A stretch of DNA of 64,000 nt from Nostoc sp. CHAB 5844 (lineage in GTDB: Bacteria; Cyanobacteriota; Cyanobacteriia; Cyanobacteriales; Nostocaceae), in the NCBI RefSeq assembly GCF_020829595.1, contig NZ_JAIVFW010000019.1, positions 26,013 through 90,012 on the forward strand, read 5' to 3'. This document shows, one piece after another, positions 18,083 through 27,566 of the stretch. Position numbers and translations under genes: made by a program. Positions within the stretch are counted from its first letter, which is position 1. Every line of letters begins with the position of its first letter. The notes beneath the pieces were generated by a model. It was not told where the DNA came from. It saw only the letters and a list, made by a program, of their open reading frames with translations, and made no database searches.

Positions 18083-18460
18083 ATGTCTGAAGAACGAGAG
18101 CAAGATTTTCGTCCAGTCAATCAAATATTAGGCACACAACCTTCATTAGGGCCAATTCCTGCCGATCAAATTTTTCCTTGGTTAGTAATTGCCCTAACTT
18201 CATACTTTATTATCAATGGCGTTTTTGGTGGCTTATTCGCTGATGATTTTCAAAAATGGTTGTGGACAGTCTTAATCGCTGGTTGGGGCATAGCAACTTG
18301 GTGGATATTATCTGGTGGTAGGAGTTGGCGTTTTTTAAGTAAATTTATCGGAGTTCCCACTTGGACTAGAGGCTTTGCTCGTTATCAAAGCTTGCTGGAA
18401 ATTAATCATGAAGCAAAAAATCGGAAAAAAAAGCATCGGCAACCCAGGAAACGAAAGTAG
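18083..18460 (+). CDS. Small membrane protein, VirB3-like position
   Basis: A 125-residue protein with two membrane helices (residues about 30-52 and 62-80) and a very basic C-terminus (KNRKKKHRQPRKRK). It lies 19 bp after the pilin-like gene and overlaps the VirB4-like gene. A short two-helix protein immediately before the VirB4 ATPase is the usual place of VirB3. The sequence itself is not diagnostic. Confidence 0.5.
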   Translation: MSEEREQDFRPVNQILGTQPSLGPIPADQIFPWLVIALTSYFIINGVFGGLFADDFQKWLWTVLIAGWGIATWWILSGGRSWRFLSKFIGVPTWTRGFARYQSLLEINHEAKNRKKKHRQPRKRK

Positions 18461-21155
18461 ATTAACGCCCTTTGAAGACGCTCTACACCTAGCAACAATG
18501 CTACGCATTGCAGTGGATGGACGTGATCTTGGCGCTTATATTTTGGCTAAAGGCACTCAAAGAGATAGATTTTGCTTTGTCTTTGGTTTTGAATGTAAAG
18601 GCATCCATACCACCTTAAGAACTGAACAAATAAATACTATATTTAATAATATTGAATCTGGTCTCAAAGATATCCCCGAAGGCGAAAGAATGACATTACA
18701 CATGGGGTCTTTTAGTTCAGATAAACAGCGACAACGAGAATTAGCAGATTTAATAAAACGTACTCCTTCTAACGATATTAAATATTTAGTCATGGCAGAA
18801 CGAGCCAGAATTAGAGAACTTACTACTTCTGGAATTCGCAAGCCAAAATTTTTGCGGATTTATGTAACTTATACTGTAGAACCAAATTCTACTAATGCTG
18901 AGGATTGGATTGAAAAATTATTAGCCAGGGCCGAATCATGGTGGCTAAAATTTAAAGGCGAACTCGAAGAAATAGAAAATCAACGCATTGAAACTGTTAT
19001 TACCGAAGCTTATAAACAAGGTTTTTGCCGTTGGGAACAAATATTATCTAACAAAATGGGGTTAGATATTAAACCCTTAAACGCTGAGGAACTTTGGGAA
19101 GAAGTATGGTTGAGATTTAACGATACACCACCTATAGAAATTCCCCAATTACTGACATTAGACGAAACCGGACTGCACGAACAAGTTAATTCTGACTTAG
19201 CCAGTAGCAAATTGTTGGTTGAAAATATCCACAGTACAACTTTGCTGATGGAATCTAGTGTGCCTTGTGCCGATCGCCGCTGGGTAAATATTAACAATCA
19301 TTACATCGGCACGATGGCTTTTCTGGAAAAACCAGGTGGTTGGCCAAATAAATTTTCGCAACTGCGGTACTTATGGGAACTCTTGGCTAGAGAAACAGTA
19401 GTCGATACAGAGATTTTTTGTCAGTTAACAGCAGCCAATCCTGCCATAGTCAAAACAACATTACAACGAGTCTTGAAGCAGTCAAATGTCTCAGCACTAT
19501 TGGCGCAAGAAAAGAGTAAAACAATTGATGTCAACGCCCAATTAAAATTAAAAAAATCGGTGGCAGCCCAAGAACAATTGTATGAAGGAGCCGTACCGAT
19601 TCATGCAGGAATTGCCATTTTTGTGCATCGCCCCACCCAGGCAAAATTAGATGAAGCCATCAGATATATCGAAAACTGTTTTCAACGTCCAGCGCAGGTA
19701 ATTCGAGAAACAGAATATGCTTGGAAAGTTTGGCTGCAATCTCTACCAATAGTTTGGGAAGGATTGTTAGTCAAACCATTTAACCGCAGACAGTTATATT
19801 TAACTAGTGAAGTGCCAGGATTAATGCCTTTAGTGATGACGAAAGCCGGAGATAAATATGGCTTTGAGTTGGTAGCAGAAGAAGGCGGCACACCCATACA
19901 TTTAGATATGTTTAACCAACACAAAAATTTAGCCTTGTTTGCTACTACTCGTGCAGGTAAATCAGTGTTGGTATCGGGAATTTTAACTCAAGCTTTAGCC
20001 CATAATATTCCGGTTGTCGCCTTAGATTTCCCCAAACCAGATGGCTCATCTACCTTCACCGACTATACCGAGTTTATGGAAGGGAATGGGGCGTACTTTG
20101 ATATTTCCAAACAATCGAATAACTTATTTGAACAACCAGATTTGCGATCGCTCAGTGCCGAAGACCAACGCGATCGCTTGCTTGATTATGTCGCCTTTCT
20201 CGAATCAGCCTTAATGACAATGGTATTAGGCTCATCTAGCGAAAATCAACTGCTGGCTCAAACTGTACGTTCCCTCCTCAACCTCGCACTGGGAGCCTTC
20301 TTTGCCGATGAAGGTATCCAAGAACGATATCGCCTCGCCATCAACGGCGGATTTGGCAGCCCAGAATGGCAAAAAACACCGACTTTAAACGATTTCCTCT
20401 ATTTCTGCTCACCAGAACATTTACGTCTCGATTCTGTCAGCGGTAGAGTTAAAGATGCACTCAGTCAAATTCAACTCCGCTTGCGGTTTTGGCTGTCTAG
20501 TCGGGTGGGACAAGCGATTTCTTCACCATCCAGCTTTCCCACCGATGCCCAACTTTTGGTTTTCGCCCTCCGCAACCTTGCCGATAACGAAGATGCTGCC
20601 GTCCTTTCTTTAAGTGCTTATTCCGCCGCCTTGCGACGTGCATTAAGCAGTCCCGCTTCTATCTTCTTTATTGATGAAGCCCCAATTCTATTTGAATTTG
20701 ACCAAATTTCTGACTTAGTGGGCAGAATTTGCGCCAACGGTGCAAAAGCCGGCATTAGAGTTATCTTATCCGCTCAAGACCCCGATACCATTGCTAAATC
20801 GAAAGCATCATCAAAAATTCTGCAAAACTTGTCAACCAGATTAATCGGTCGTATTCAACCAGTTGCAGTTGATAGCTTCGTTAATATTTTGAAATATCCC
20901 CGCGATATTATTGCGCGTAATGCCTCCGAAAGCTTTTTTCCGCGCAAAGAAGGAGTTTATAGCCAATGGTTATTAGATGATAACGGCATTTATACATTTT
21001 GCCGCTACTATCCAGGTTACGAACAATTAGCAGTAGTCGCTAATAACCCCCACGAACAAACTGCCCGGAGAAAAGCTATGCAACAACACAGTGATAAATA
21101 CGAAGCAGTTTCTATATTTGCCCGTCAGTTATTAGCTTCTTTGCGGGGTGGATAA
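18408..21155 (+). CDS. VirB4/TraC-like T4SS ATPase
   Basis: A protein of about 915 residues. The ATG at 18408 is chosen over the TTG at 18375; it overlaps the upstream gene by 53 bp. The N-terminal half resembles the VirB4 N-domain. The ATPase half has a Walker A-like motif FATTRAGKS near residue 511 (the first Gly of the usual GxxxxGK[S/T] is Ala), DFPKPDGSS after it, Walker B SIFFIDEAP near residue 751, and a final ILSAQDPDTI segment like motif III of VirB4/HerA ATPases. This is the energy source of the apparatus and the firmest identification in the operon. Confidence 0.8.
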   Translation: MKQKIGKKSIGNPGNESRLTPFEDALHLATMLRIAVDGRDLGAYILAKGTQRDRFCFVFGFECKGIHTTLRTEQINTIFNNIESGLKDIPEGERMTLHMGSFSSDKQRQRELADLIKRTPSNDIKYLVMAERARIRELTTSGIRKPKFLRIYVTYTVEPNSTNAEDWIEKLLARAESWWLKFKGELEEIENQRIETVITEAYKQGFCRWEQILSNKMGLDIKPLNAEELWEEVWLRFNDTPPIEIPQLLTLDETGLHEQVNSDLASSKLLVENIHSTTLLMESSVPCADRRWVNINNHYIGTMAFLEKPGGWPNKFSQLRYLWELLARETVVDTEIFCQLTAANPAIVKTTLQRVLKQSNVSALLAQEKSKTIDVNAQLKLKKSVAAQEQLYEGAVPIHAGIAIFVHRPTQAKLDEAIRYIENCFQRPAQVIRETEYAWKVWLQSLPIVWEGLLVKPFNRRQLYLTSEVPGLMPLVMTKAGDKYGFELVAEEGGTPIHLDMFNQHKNLALFATTRAGKSVLVSGILTQALAHNIPVVALDFPKPDGSSTFTDYTEFMEGNGAYFDISKQSNNLFEQPDLRSLSAEDQRDRLLDYVAFLESALMTMVLGSSSENQLLAQTVRSLLNLALGAFFADEGIQERYRLAINGGFGSPEWQKTPTLNDFLYFCSPEHLRLDSVSGRVKDALSQIQLRLRFWLSSRVGQAISSPSSFPTDAQLLVFALRNLADNEDAAVLSLSAYSAALRRALSSPASIFFIDEAPILFEFDQISDLVGRICANGAKAGIRVILSAQDPDTIAKSKASSKILQNLSTRLIGRIQPVAVDSFVNILKYPRDIIARNASESFFPRKEGVYSQWLLDDNGIYTFCRYYPGYEQLAVVANNPHEQTARRKAMQQHSDKYEAVSIFARQLLASLRGG

Positions 21156-21235
21156 CATTCTAGTTTCGTAATCTTAAATTCTTTGTAAGAAACTACAAAT
21201 GACAAGTGACAAATAACAAATGACAATTAAAACTT

Positions 21236-22015
21236 ATGCGTAAAACAACTCTATTAACAATAGCTTTTTCCAGCTTATTAATTCTACCAGCAATGGCACA
21301 ACTAGGAAAAGTCTGGACTGATTTCCAATATTACTCTGTAGATTTACAAAACTATCTCAGAAGTAATGTGAATGAAACTTTCAGACCACTAGATATTAGA
21401 ACTCAAGGTGCGCTCAGTAATTACAGTGGCGAATTGAATATACCAGATCCAGTTTCTGCTGGTAAACAAGTACGCGACGATATTATTATTAACTCCATAT
21501 CAGGAAGATATGAAAATAATTCAGCAGTCAATGGCGCAGGAGTAAGTAATGAAGTCAATCGCATAGTTACTCGTGGGGCTGTTGTTAGTGTTCTTGGTAG
21601 AGACGGACAAGTGCGCCTAAAAACTAAATTAGAAGATACAGAAAGAAGTATAGAAATCATTGCCCAAACTATTGAAGATGCTGATAGTTTTTTTGATGAT
21701 CTTAAAAACCAGGTATGTAAAATAACAACTGGAGCAGGTGGAGTAGCAAATGTTGCTAATCAAGGTTTATGTCAATCAAGTATACAACAAGAAACAACTG
21801 TTAAAATCCTCCAAGAACAAGCAAAAATTAACGCCGAAAATCTGGCTCAAACAATCCAAACAAATCAAACTGTACAATACACTAATTTAAATTTAGCTAA
21901 TATTTCCCAGCAAGTAGAAGAAGCAAATCGCGCTCGTCGAGTTGATTCCGCAGCAGAAGCAGCACGACTTTTACGGACTTCTTCTCAAATAGATTTATTT
22001 GGGCGAAAACCATAA
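21236..22015 (+). CDS. Exported protein, VirB5/TrbJ-like (tentative)
   Basis: A 259-residue protein with a clear signal peptide (MRKTTLLTIAFSSLLILPAMA, cleavage after AMA). The rest is mostly helical, with long Gln/Asn/Ala-rich stretches (residues about 130-240) and two cysteines around residues 160-180. Secreted helical proteins between VirB4 and VirB6 are usually VirB5/TrbJ pilus-tip proteins, which is the basis for this call. The 80-bp gap before it contains STRR-like ACAAATG units. Confidence 0.45.
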   Translation: MRKTTLLTIAFSSLLILPAMAQLGKVWTDFQYYSVDLQNYLRSNVNETFRPLDIRTQGALSNYSGELNIPDPVSAGKQVRDDIIINSISGRYENNSAVNGAGVSNEVNRIVTRGAVVSVLGRDGQVRLKTKLEDTERSIEIIAQTIEDADSFFDDLKNQVCKITTGAGGVANVANQGLCQSSIQQETTVKILQEQAKINAENLAQTIQTNQTVQYTNLNLANISQQVEEANRARRVDSAAEAARLLRTSSQIDLFGRKP

Positions 22016-22043
22016 TAATTAGTTTAAAAAAATGTGAATTAAA

Positions 22044-23099
22044 ATGCAGCTTTATTTTCAACAAGTTTTTCCAGGCATTACTGATACTCTTGAAAACGGA
22101 GCAACAACAGCTAGAAGTATTGCTGAAAGTTGGGACAATCAATGGGTAGAGTTATTACAAAATAACACAAGTAATAACTTATATGGAGCTATAACAAATT
22201 TAGGTGTATTCTTTGCTGTTGGTACTCTTTTATTTTTTATGGTGCAATGGCTCAAAGATGTTATTTACAGTGAATATTCTCGCCCTATATCTGGGTTAAT
22301 TTGGCCTTTTGTTGTTGTAGTTTTATTGAGTAATCCTGGCAATGGTAGCGTTCTTTCAAACCTCACTTTGGGTGTCAGGAATTTTATCAATACGGTGAAT
22401 CAACAAGTAGTAGCCACAGCAGATGCAGAACAAACTTATCAGCAAGCAATCAACATGAGTGTGGCTGAAGAAGTAGCAGGTTCTTTACTGCGTCCTTGTC
22501 AAGCACTCACTGGAGACCAACAAACTCAATGTTTGAACAAAGCTAGTGATCAAATTGATGACCTGTGGCAAGAATATAGAAATCTCTACGGAAATAGAAC
22601 TTGGATAGATAGGTTAGAAAATCAAGTTAATCAAATTAAATTCGGTACGGGAATTGCTAATGGAATTGTCACTGATACTGCATTTAATGCATTGCTAGGG
22701 AATACAGGACAAACAACAATTAAAAACTTTTTAATTTCATTACAATATGCTTTTCAAAATTTGCTAGAAGCTACGATGTTACTGATAGCAGCTTTAGGGC
22801 CAATAGCAGTAGGTGCATCATTACTGCCAGTAGCTGGTAAACCAATTTTTGCTTGGATAACAGGGTTTTTAGCAGCAGGAATTGCTAAAATTTCTTTCAA
22901 TATTGTTGCAGCATTAACAGCCGCAGTTATTGTTAACGGCCCAGGACAAGATATCAATGTCAGTCCTGATTTAATGTGGTTCATCATCTTTTTAGGAGTT
23001 TTAGCACCTTTGTTATCTTTATTATTAGCAGCGGCTGGAGGGTTTGCTGTTTTTAGCGCTATTAGTAATACTGAAACTTTGGTGAGGAATCGGATATAG
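22044..23099 (+). CDS. Polytopic membrane protein, VirB6/TrbL-like
   Basis: A 351-residue protein with membrane segments near residues 48-70, 82-100, 240-262, 266-295 and 312-340, and a soluble Gln/Asn-rich central loop with a Cys pair (RPCQALTGDQQTQC). The hydrophobic C-terminal half with Gly/Ala-rich helices fits TrbL/VirB6, the inner-membrane channel component. It lies 28 bp after the VirB5-like gene. Confidence 0.6.
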   Translation: MQLYFQQVFPGITDTLENGATTARSIAESWDNQWVELLQNNTSNNLYGAITNLGVFFAVGTLLFFMVQWLKDVIYSEYSRPISGLIWPFVVVVLLSNPGNGSVLSNLTLGVRNFINTVNQQVVATADAEQTYQQAINMSVAEEVAGSLLRPCQALTGDQQTQCLNKASDQIDDLWQEYRNLYGNRTWIDRLENQVNQIKFGTGIANGIVTDTAFNALLGNTGQTTIKNFLISLQYAFQNLLEATMLLIAALGPIAVGASLLPVAGKPIFAWITGFLAAGIAKISFNIVAALTAAVIVNGPGQDINVSPDLMWFIIFLGVLAPLLSLLLAAAGGFAVFSAISNTETLVRNRI

Positions 23100-23235
23100 C
23101 ACAAAAAGGCTGAAGTATAAAGTCTGAAGTATGAAATGAAGAAAATAGTATAATAAGGCTTTCAGCAATTTAAAAAAAGACTTTCTTCTCCTACTCACCA
23201 CTCCCCATTCTCTATGTCTCTTGAAAGGTGATCGT

Positions 23236-24063
23236 ATGGCTAATTTGCTCAAAAAAAGACAGCAAAAACAAACAGGAAGTGTGTTAACAACTTTTGCGAT
23301 CGCCACTTTTAGTTTGCAAATCTTAGTGTTAATTTTATTTATTATTCAAGGCTTAAATATTCGCCAACTGAGTCTGAGAAAACCACCTAACTTTGTGCAG
23401 ATGATTGATGGTAAGTCACCCGTCGCAACTGATAACTTAGAAAGAGACTCTGAAACAATTCGCCGATTCGTTAGTAAAACGATGATCGCTATGTTTAACT
23501 GGTCGGGAAACTTACCACCGCAAACTATCGAAGAAGTCGCTAAACCTAAACCAGATCCTGGAATACAGGTGAAAACTATCAAAGGTGGTAATAGAAACGT
23601 TACTACAAGTACTTGGATAGCTAGTTTTGCAATTTCTGAAGATTTTCGTAAAGGTTTATTAAGTGCGATCGCAGAACTAACCCCACCAGAAGTTTTTGCT
23701 AACAACACTAGCCAAAGCATCACAGCACAATTAGTTATCAAGCGCCTATATCCTCCCCAAAAAATCGCCCCTGGTAAATGGCGCGTTGGGATGGTAGCCG
23801 ACTTAGTTCAACTCAAACGTTCTGACAACCGCCGCAGAGTCACAGCATTCAATAAAGATTTATTAGTACGTGCAGTTGATTATTTTCCTTATCCTCTGGG
23901 CGAAAATAACACAGACTTACAAAAAGCAATTTATAGCACTCGCACAGACAAACTAGAAGTTTATGAAATTCGGAATTTATGTTTAATAGATGAATATAAT
24001 AGCCCAGAAAATAAAACAAATCAATGTCTTAATAATAGAAGAAACAATACTTTTCTTAGATAA
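23236..24063 (+). CDS. VirB8-like inner-membrane protein, copy 1
   Basis: A 275-residue protein. The start is the ATG at 23236, with AAAGGTG before it. One N-terminal membrane helix (residues about 17-42) is followed by a periplasmic domain, the topology of VirB8/TraE. The segment ETIRRFVSKTMIAMFNWSG and the following LPPQT are shared with the next gene, so the two are paralogs. Residues 190-230 (GKWRVGMVADLVQLKR...) look like NTF2-like strands, as in VirB8. Confidence 0.55.
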   Translation: MANLLKKRQQKQTGSVLTTFAIATFSLQILVLILFIIQGLNIRQLSLRKPPNFVQMIDGKSPVATDNLERDSETIRRFVSKTMIAMFNWSGNLPPQTIEEVAKPKPDPGIQVKTIKGGNRNVTTSTWIASFAISEDFRKGLLSAIAELTPPEVFANNTSQSITAQLVIKRLYPPQKIAPGKWRVGMVADLVQLKRSDNRRRVTAFNKDLLVRAVDYFPYPLGENNTDLQKAIYSTRTDKLEVYEIRNLCLIDEYNSPENKTNQCLNNRRNNTFLR

Positions 24064-24114
24064 ATTTCTGACAAATAAAAATAATTAAACCCACTTTTTA
24101 TTAACATAGTATTC

Positions 24115-24795
24115 ATGCAAATACTCAAAACCGAAAATAAAAAAAGTAATATTTTACCTTTATTTGCCGTTGCTACCTGCGGATTAAATGTATTCGTCTT
24201 ACTATTATTAATGTTTCATGGGTCTATGTTACAAGCTCTGAAACTACAACTAACACCGCAAAGTTTGGTACAACTTGTAGATGGTCAAGCCATAACTGTA
24301 GATCCTAAACCAAGCTTTGAAAGATATCCCGAAACAATTCGCCGCTTTGTTGGGGAAACCATGAGCCTCATGTTAACTTGGTCAGAGCAACAACCACCAC
24401 AAACAGCCTGGGATATCAGTTCTCAAATGTTATCTAATAACATTAAACAAAAACTACTATTAGAAATAACAAATTTAAAATCAGACTCACAATTTCAAAC
24501 TATCAATAAAGGAAGTGAATACCTATTAATTATCGATAGTATTTCCCAGCCCACTAAAATCACAGATGGAACTTGGAAACTAGAAATGTATGCTCATCAA
24601 TTAAGTTTTAGTAATTACGACAAGTTAGGAGAATCAAATCCTTTTAATAAACAAATTTTAATCCGAGTCGTCGATGAAGCCGTGACATCATTACCGGAAA
24701 AACCCCAGCCTTGGCATTTAGCCGCTCATCGCCTTGGCGAAGCGAGATTAGAAATTTACAATATATGTGACATAAAAGACAAAAATTGTTCTTAA
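24115..24795 (+). CDS. VirB8-like inner-membrane protein, copy 2
   Basis: A 226-residue paralog of the preceding gene: one N-terminal membrane helix (residues about 15-40), then ETIRRFVGETMSLMLTWSE and PPQTAWD, matching copy 1 closely in this block and in the later GTWKLEMYAHQL strand. It is shorter, lacking about 50 residues of copy 1. The pair may form a hetero-oligomeric ring in place of a VirB8 homo-oligomer. Confidence 0.5.
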   Translation: MQILKTENKKSNILPLFAVATCGLNVFVLLLLMFHGSMLQALKLQLTPQSLVQLVDGQAITVDPKPSFERYPETIRRFVGETMSLMLTWSEQQPPQTAWDISSQMLSNNIKQKLLLEITNLKSDSQFQTINKGSEYLLIIDSISQPTKITDGTWKLEMYAHQLSFSNYDKLGESNPFNKQILIRVVDEAVTSLPEKPQPWHLAAHRLGEARLEIYNICDIKDKNCS

Positions 24796-24817
24796 CATTA
24801 TCACCAAGCTATATACT

Positions 24818-26389
24818 ATGACTTCTTATTCCATTTCTTCAGAACTTCCTGCTCAAAGTCTGGCGAATCGTCCCAACCCTGATTCGCAAAAACAAACAGA
24901 ATCTTCAGACTGGGAATCTAAAATTGCCAGACTAGTAGGTTTTGAAGACGAATCAAAAACTGTGAATGTCGAAGCCACAGAAGAACCAGACATTCCAGAG
25001 GCTTTGACTTCTGAACCAGAAGAAGTTAAAACTACCCAACCTCTGTCGGCAAATCCTTTTGCGAAATTAACTTTAGTCGGTTCTGCCACCTTAGTAGTAG
25101 TTTTGTTAGCTGGTGGTTTTTTATCACAACTCATGAGTGGCAGCGGTCAAAAGTCTAATAATAAAGTTGTTACTGTTCCTACCCCAGCACCAGCCACTGC
25201 TCCTCGTCAGCAAGACCTACAACAAGAAATCGAGGATTTAAAAACAAAATTAGCCCTAGCTGAACAAGCAGATGAAGTCGCAGCATCTCAACAAAGTCTC
25301 AGAAATCCAGCCAGATTAGTTTCGCGGGTGGATACTAGACCTAACCGCGAAACCACAAGAAATGTCCGGCCAGCAGTACAAGCACAACCACAAATAGTAT
25401 ATGTTCCTCGTGCAGCTAATCCTGCATCAATCAGACCTGCTGTTGTTACCCCTATCCCCGAAAGTCGGCCAGTCCCGGAATTTTCTCCGCCACCACAACC
25501 AGTAGTGATAACTCCACCTGCTCCACCAGATCCGCTTCAGGAGTGGGCAAAGTTAGCTAAATTAGGCAGTTATGGACAAGTTTCGACAACTGGAACATCT
25601 GCGGTTAATGTTAGTCAAGTTCCCCCACCTAACAACGATACAGTTACCTCACCAGAGCTAACACAACCGCAGAATCAACCACAACCGCAGCCAAATCCCG
25701 GACTTAGCACAACCCAAAATCAAGGGGGGCCAAAGACTGTAGCTGTTGGCACTAGTACCAAGGCTGTGGTAGCTACAGCAATTTTTGGAGAAACTACCAG
25801 ATCGAGAAATAACGACAAAGACGACGAAGACAAAAACGTATTTGTTATTCAATTAAAACAACCTTTAAAATCTACAGATGGTCAAGTTGCCATTCCTGCA
25901 AAAACTGAGTTATTGGCTGAAATTAAATCTCTTTCCGAACAAGGTTTGTTGCAGTTGAATGTCACCAAAGTTGTCTCGCAAAAAGATGGTGTGATTTCAG
26001 AAACAACCTTGCCGAAAAACGCCATTATTATTCGTGGTGTCAAAGGTAGACCTTTAATAGCAAACAAGTTTCCTAATTCAGGTGGCGCTATAGCCAGTAT
26101 GGATTTAGGGTTATTTGTGTTGGGTGGTATTGGTAAAGCCGCAGAGTTATTTAACCGTACAGAGGCTCAAGTTGTAACTACAACGGCTACAGGCACTATC
26201 GTGAGCAATACTAATCCCAGACGCAATATTTTAGCTGGTATTTTGGAAGGTGGTTTTAACTCTGTAGTTCCCCAAATTTCCCAACGCAATCAACAGGCAA
26301 TTGCTCAATTAACTCAACAAACTAACGTGTGGTTTATAGCTGCTGGCAAAGAAGTGGAAGTATACGTTAATCAACAAATGCAGTTTTAA
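24818..26389 (+). CDS. VirB10/TrbI-like protein
   Basis: A 523-residue protein. It has an acidic cytoplasmic N-terminus (residues 1-80), one membrane helix (about 84-108), a short coiled coil (about 130-155), a Pro-rich periplasmic region (about 175-300, with many PQPQ and PxP repeats), and a beta-rich C-terminal domain (about 310-520). It contains AKTELLAEIKSLS and KNAIIIRGVKGRPL, like the TrbI/VirB10 barrel. VirB10 links inner and outer membranes. Good agreement of overall layout; second firmest call in the operon. Confidence 0.7.
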   Translation: MTSYSISSELPAQSLANRPNPDSQKQTESSDWESKIARLVGFEDESKTVNVEATEEPDIPEALTSEPEEVKTTQPLSANPFAKLTLVGSATLVVVLLAGGFLSQLMSGSGQKSNNKVVTVPTPAPATAPRQQDLQQEIEDLKTKLALAEQADEVAASQQSLRNPARLVSRVDTRPNRETTRNVRPAVQAQPQIVYVPRAANPASIRPAVVTPIPESRPVPEFSPPPQPVVITPPAPPDPLQEWAKLAKLGSYGQVSTTGTSAVNVSQVPPPNNDTVTSPELTQPQNQPQPQPNPGLSTTQNQGGPKTVAVGTSTKAVVATAIFGETTRSRNNDKDDEDKNVFVIQLKQPLKSTDGQVAIPAKTELLAEIKSLSEQGLLQLNVTKVVSQKDGVISETTLPKNAIIIRGVKGRPLIANKFPNSGGAIASMDLGLFVLGGIGKAAELFNRTEAQVVTTTATGTIVSNTNPRRNILAGILEGGFNSVVPQISQRNQQAIAQLTQQTNVWFIAAGKEVEVYVNQQMQF

Positions 26390-26423
26390 TTTTTCATTTT
26401 GATCTAGTTTAGCGATCGCAGTT

Positions 26424-26978
26424 ATGAAACATGCCAAATCTTCTCATATCTTTTCTTTGGCCTCCTTAATGGTTTCAGCTGGAATTCTCTTGCTGGCTGG
26501 CCGTGCTGTAGCCCAAAATGCGGTTCTACGTTCTATGCTTTCATGTCAAGCACAAGGTTTAAGTGGCGTAGTCCCAACTATTACAGTTTCTTATGTGCAA
26601 GGGACAAATTTAAGCTTTCTGCCCGCTGGCGAAACAGTAAAAAAAGTTTGGTTAAATGACCCATCACAAGTAACTATAGATTTTGATGGGCCAGTATGTA
26701 CACAGTTCGGTCAAAATCAAAATTTCAATTCTGGAGATTGTAAAAACTCCGCTGCCAATGTTATTCAACTCAGGCGCATTCCCAAATTAAAAATTCCTGG
26801 GCTACCCAACACAGATAAAACACTTTTAACCGTAATTACTGAAGGGCAAGGCAAAAGTAAGCTGTATACTTTTCGAGTACTTTATACAGACTCTGATCCT
26901 GGTTATCATACTTTAGCAATTTATGGTGATGAAGCCACCACAGATAACCAGTCTCCTTGTCTGCGGCATCCTCGGTGA
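26424..26978 (+). CDS. Exported protein, VirB9/TrbG N-terminal-like
   Basis: A 184-residue protein with a signal peptide (residues 1-30, cleavage near GRAVAQN). The middle, FLPAGETVKKVWLNDPSQV and later LLTVITEGQGKSKLYTFRVLY, follows the pattern of the VirB9/TrbG N-terminal domain. The C-terminal domain that contacts VirB7/VirB10 is missing or very short, and the last residues (NQSPCLRHPR) run towards a repeat-rich spacer. It may be truncated. Last gene of the operon, 34 bp after VirB10-like. Confidence 0.45.
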   Translation: MKHAKSSHIFSLASLMVSAGILLLAGRAVAQNAVLRSMLSCQAQGLSGVVPTITVSYVQGTNLSFLPAGETVKKVWLNDPSQVTIDFDGPVCTQFGQNQNFNSGDCKNSAANVIQLRRIPKLKIPGLPNTDKTLLTVITEGQGKSKLYTFRVLYTDSDPGYHTLAIYGDEATTDNQSPCLRHPR

Positions 26979-27040
26979 ACAAGGCAGAAACCAAGCAATG
27001 CAGGGGTAATACCAATTTCCGAAAATAATGATACAGATGC

Positions 27041-27165
27041 GTAGGTTGGGGAGCCACTTGTGTGGGCGGGTTTCCCGACTTGAGCTGCATTGGCGTTTGA
27101 ACGCAGTGAAACCCAACATTTACAAGACTTTGAGGTGTTGGGTTTCGTCCCTCAACCCAACCTAC
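27041..27165. repeat. GTAGGTTGGG-ended element, family F, copy 2
   Basis: Bounded by GTAGGTTGGG (27041-27050) and CCCAACCTAC (27156-27165). It contains the CGGGTTTCCCGACTTGAG motif that also occurs in the in-gene repeats of the kinase and cobN. Confidence 0.75.
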
Positions 27166-27170
27166 ATCTG

Positions 27171-27496
27171 CTGAAGTTTTCCAAAATGTAACTATTCTGC
27201 CCTAAATAAATTAAGTCACTTTGGGCAGATAAAAATCAATGTAGGTTGGGTGGAACGAAACCAAACCCAACAATGCCAAGCTCTTCAGATGTTGGGTTTC
27301 GTGCCTCAAACGCCACTTGCGTGACTGTCGGGAAACCCGCGATAGCGCAGTGGCTCCCCAACCTACGCTAAAATTGATGTTTTTGGTAAAAGTCTTATTA
27401 TGTAAGCATTGTAGGTTATTCTCTCCCGAAAGTGATTAAAGAACAATAATCTGAAGTTTTCCAAAATGTAAATATTTTGCCCTAAATAAATTAAGT
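27171..27496. repeat. 46-bp direct repeat flanking family F copy 3
   Basis: A 46-bp unit (starting CTGAAGTTTTCC, ending ATAAATTAAGT) occurs at 27171-27216 and again at 27451-27496 with two mismatches, 280 bp apart. Between them lies a GTAGGTTGGG...CCCAACCTAC element (27241-27366). A hairpin TCTGCCC...GGGCAGA sits at the end of the first unit. The TPS gene starts 70 bp after the second. Together with copy 2 this accounts for most of the 26979-27566 gap. Confidence 0.75.
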
Positions 27497-27566
27497 GCAT
27501 CAAGTTATAAGCTATCATATACACTGATTTTAACTAGCTAACAACTACGCTGGCAGGGTTCACTCA

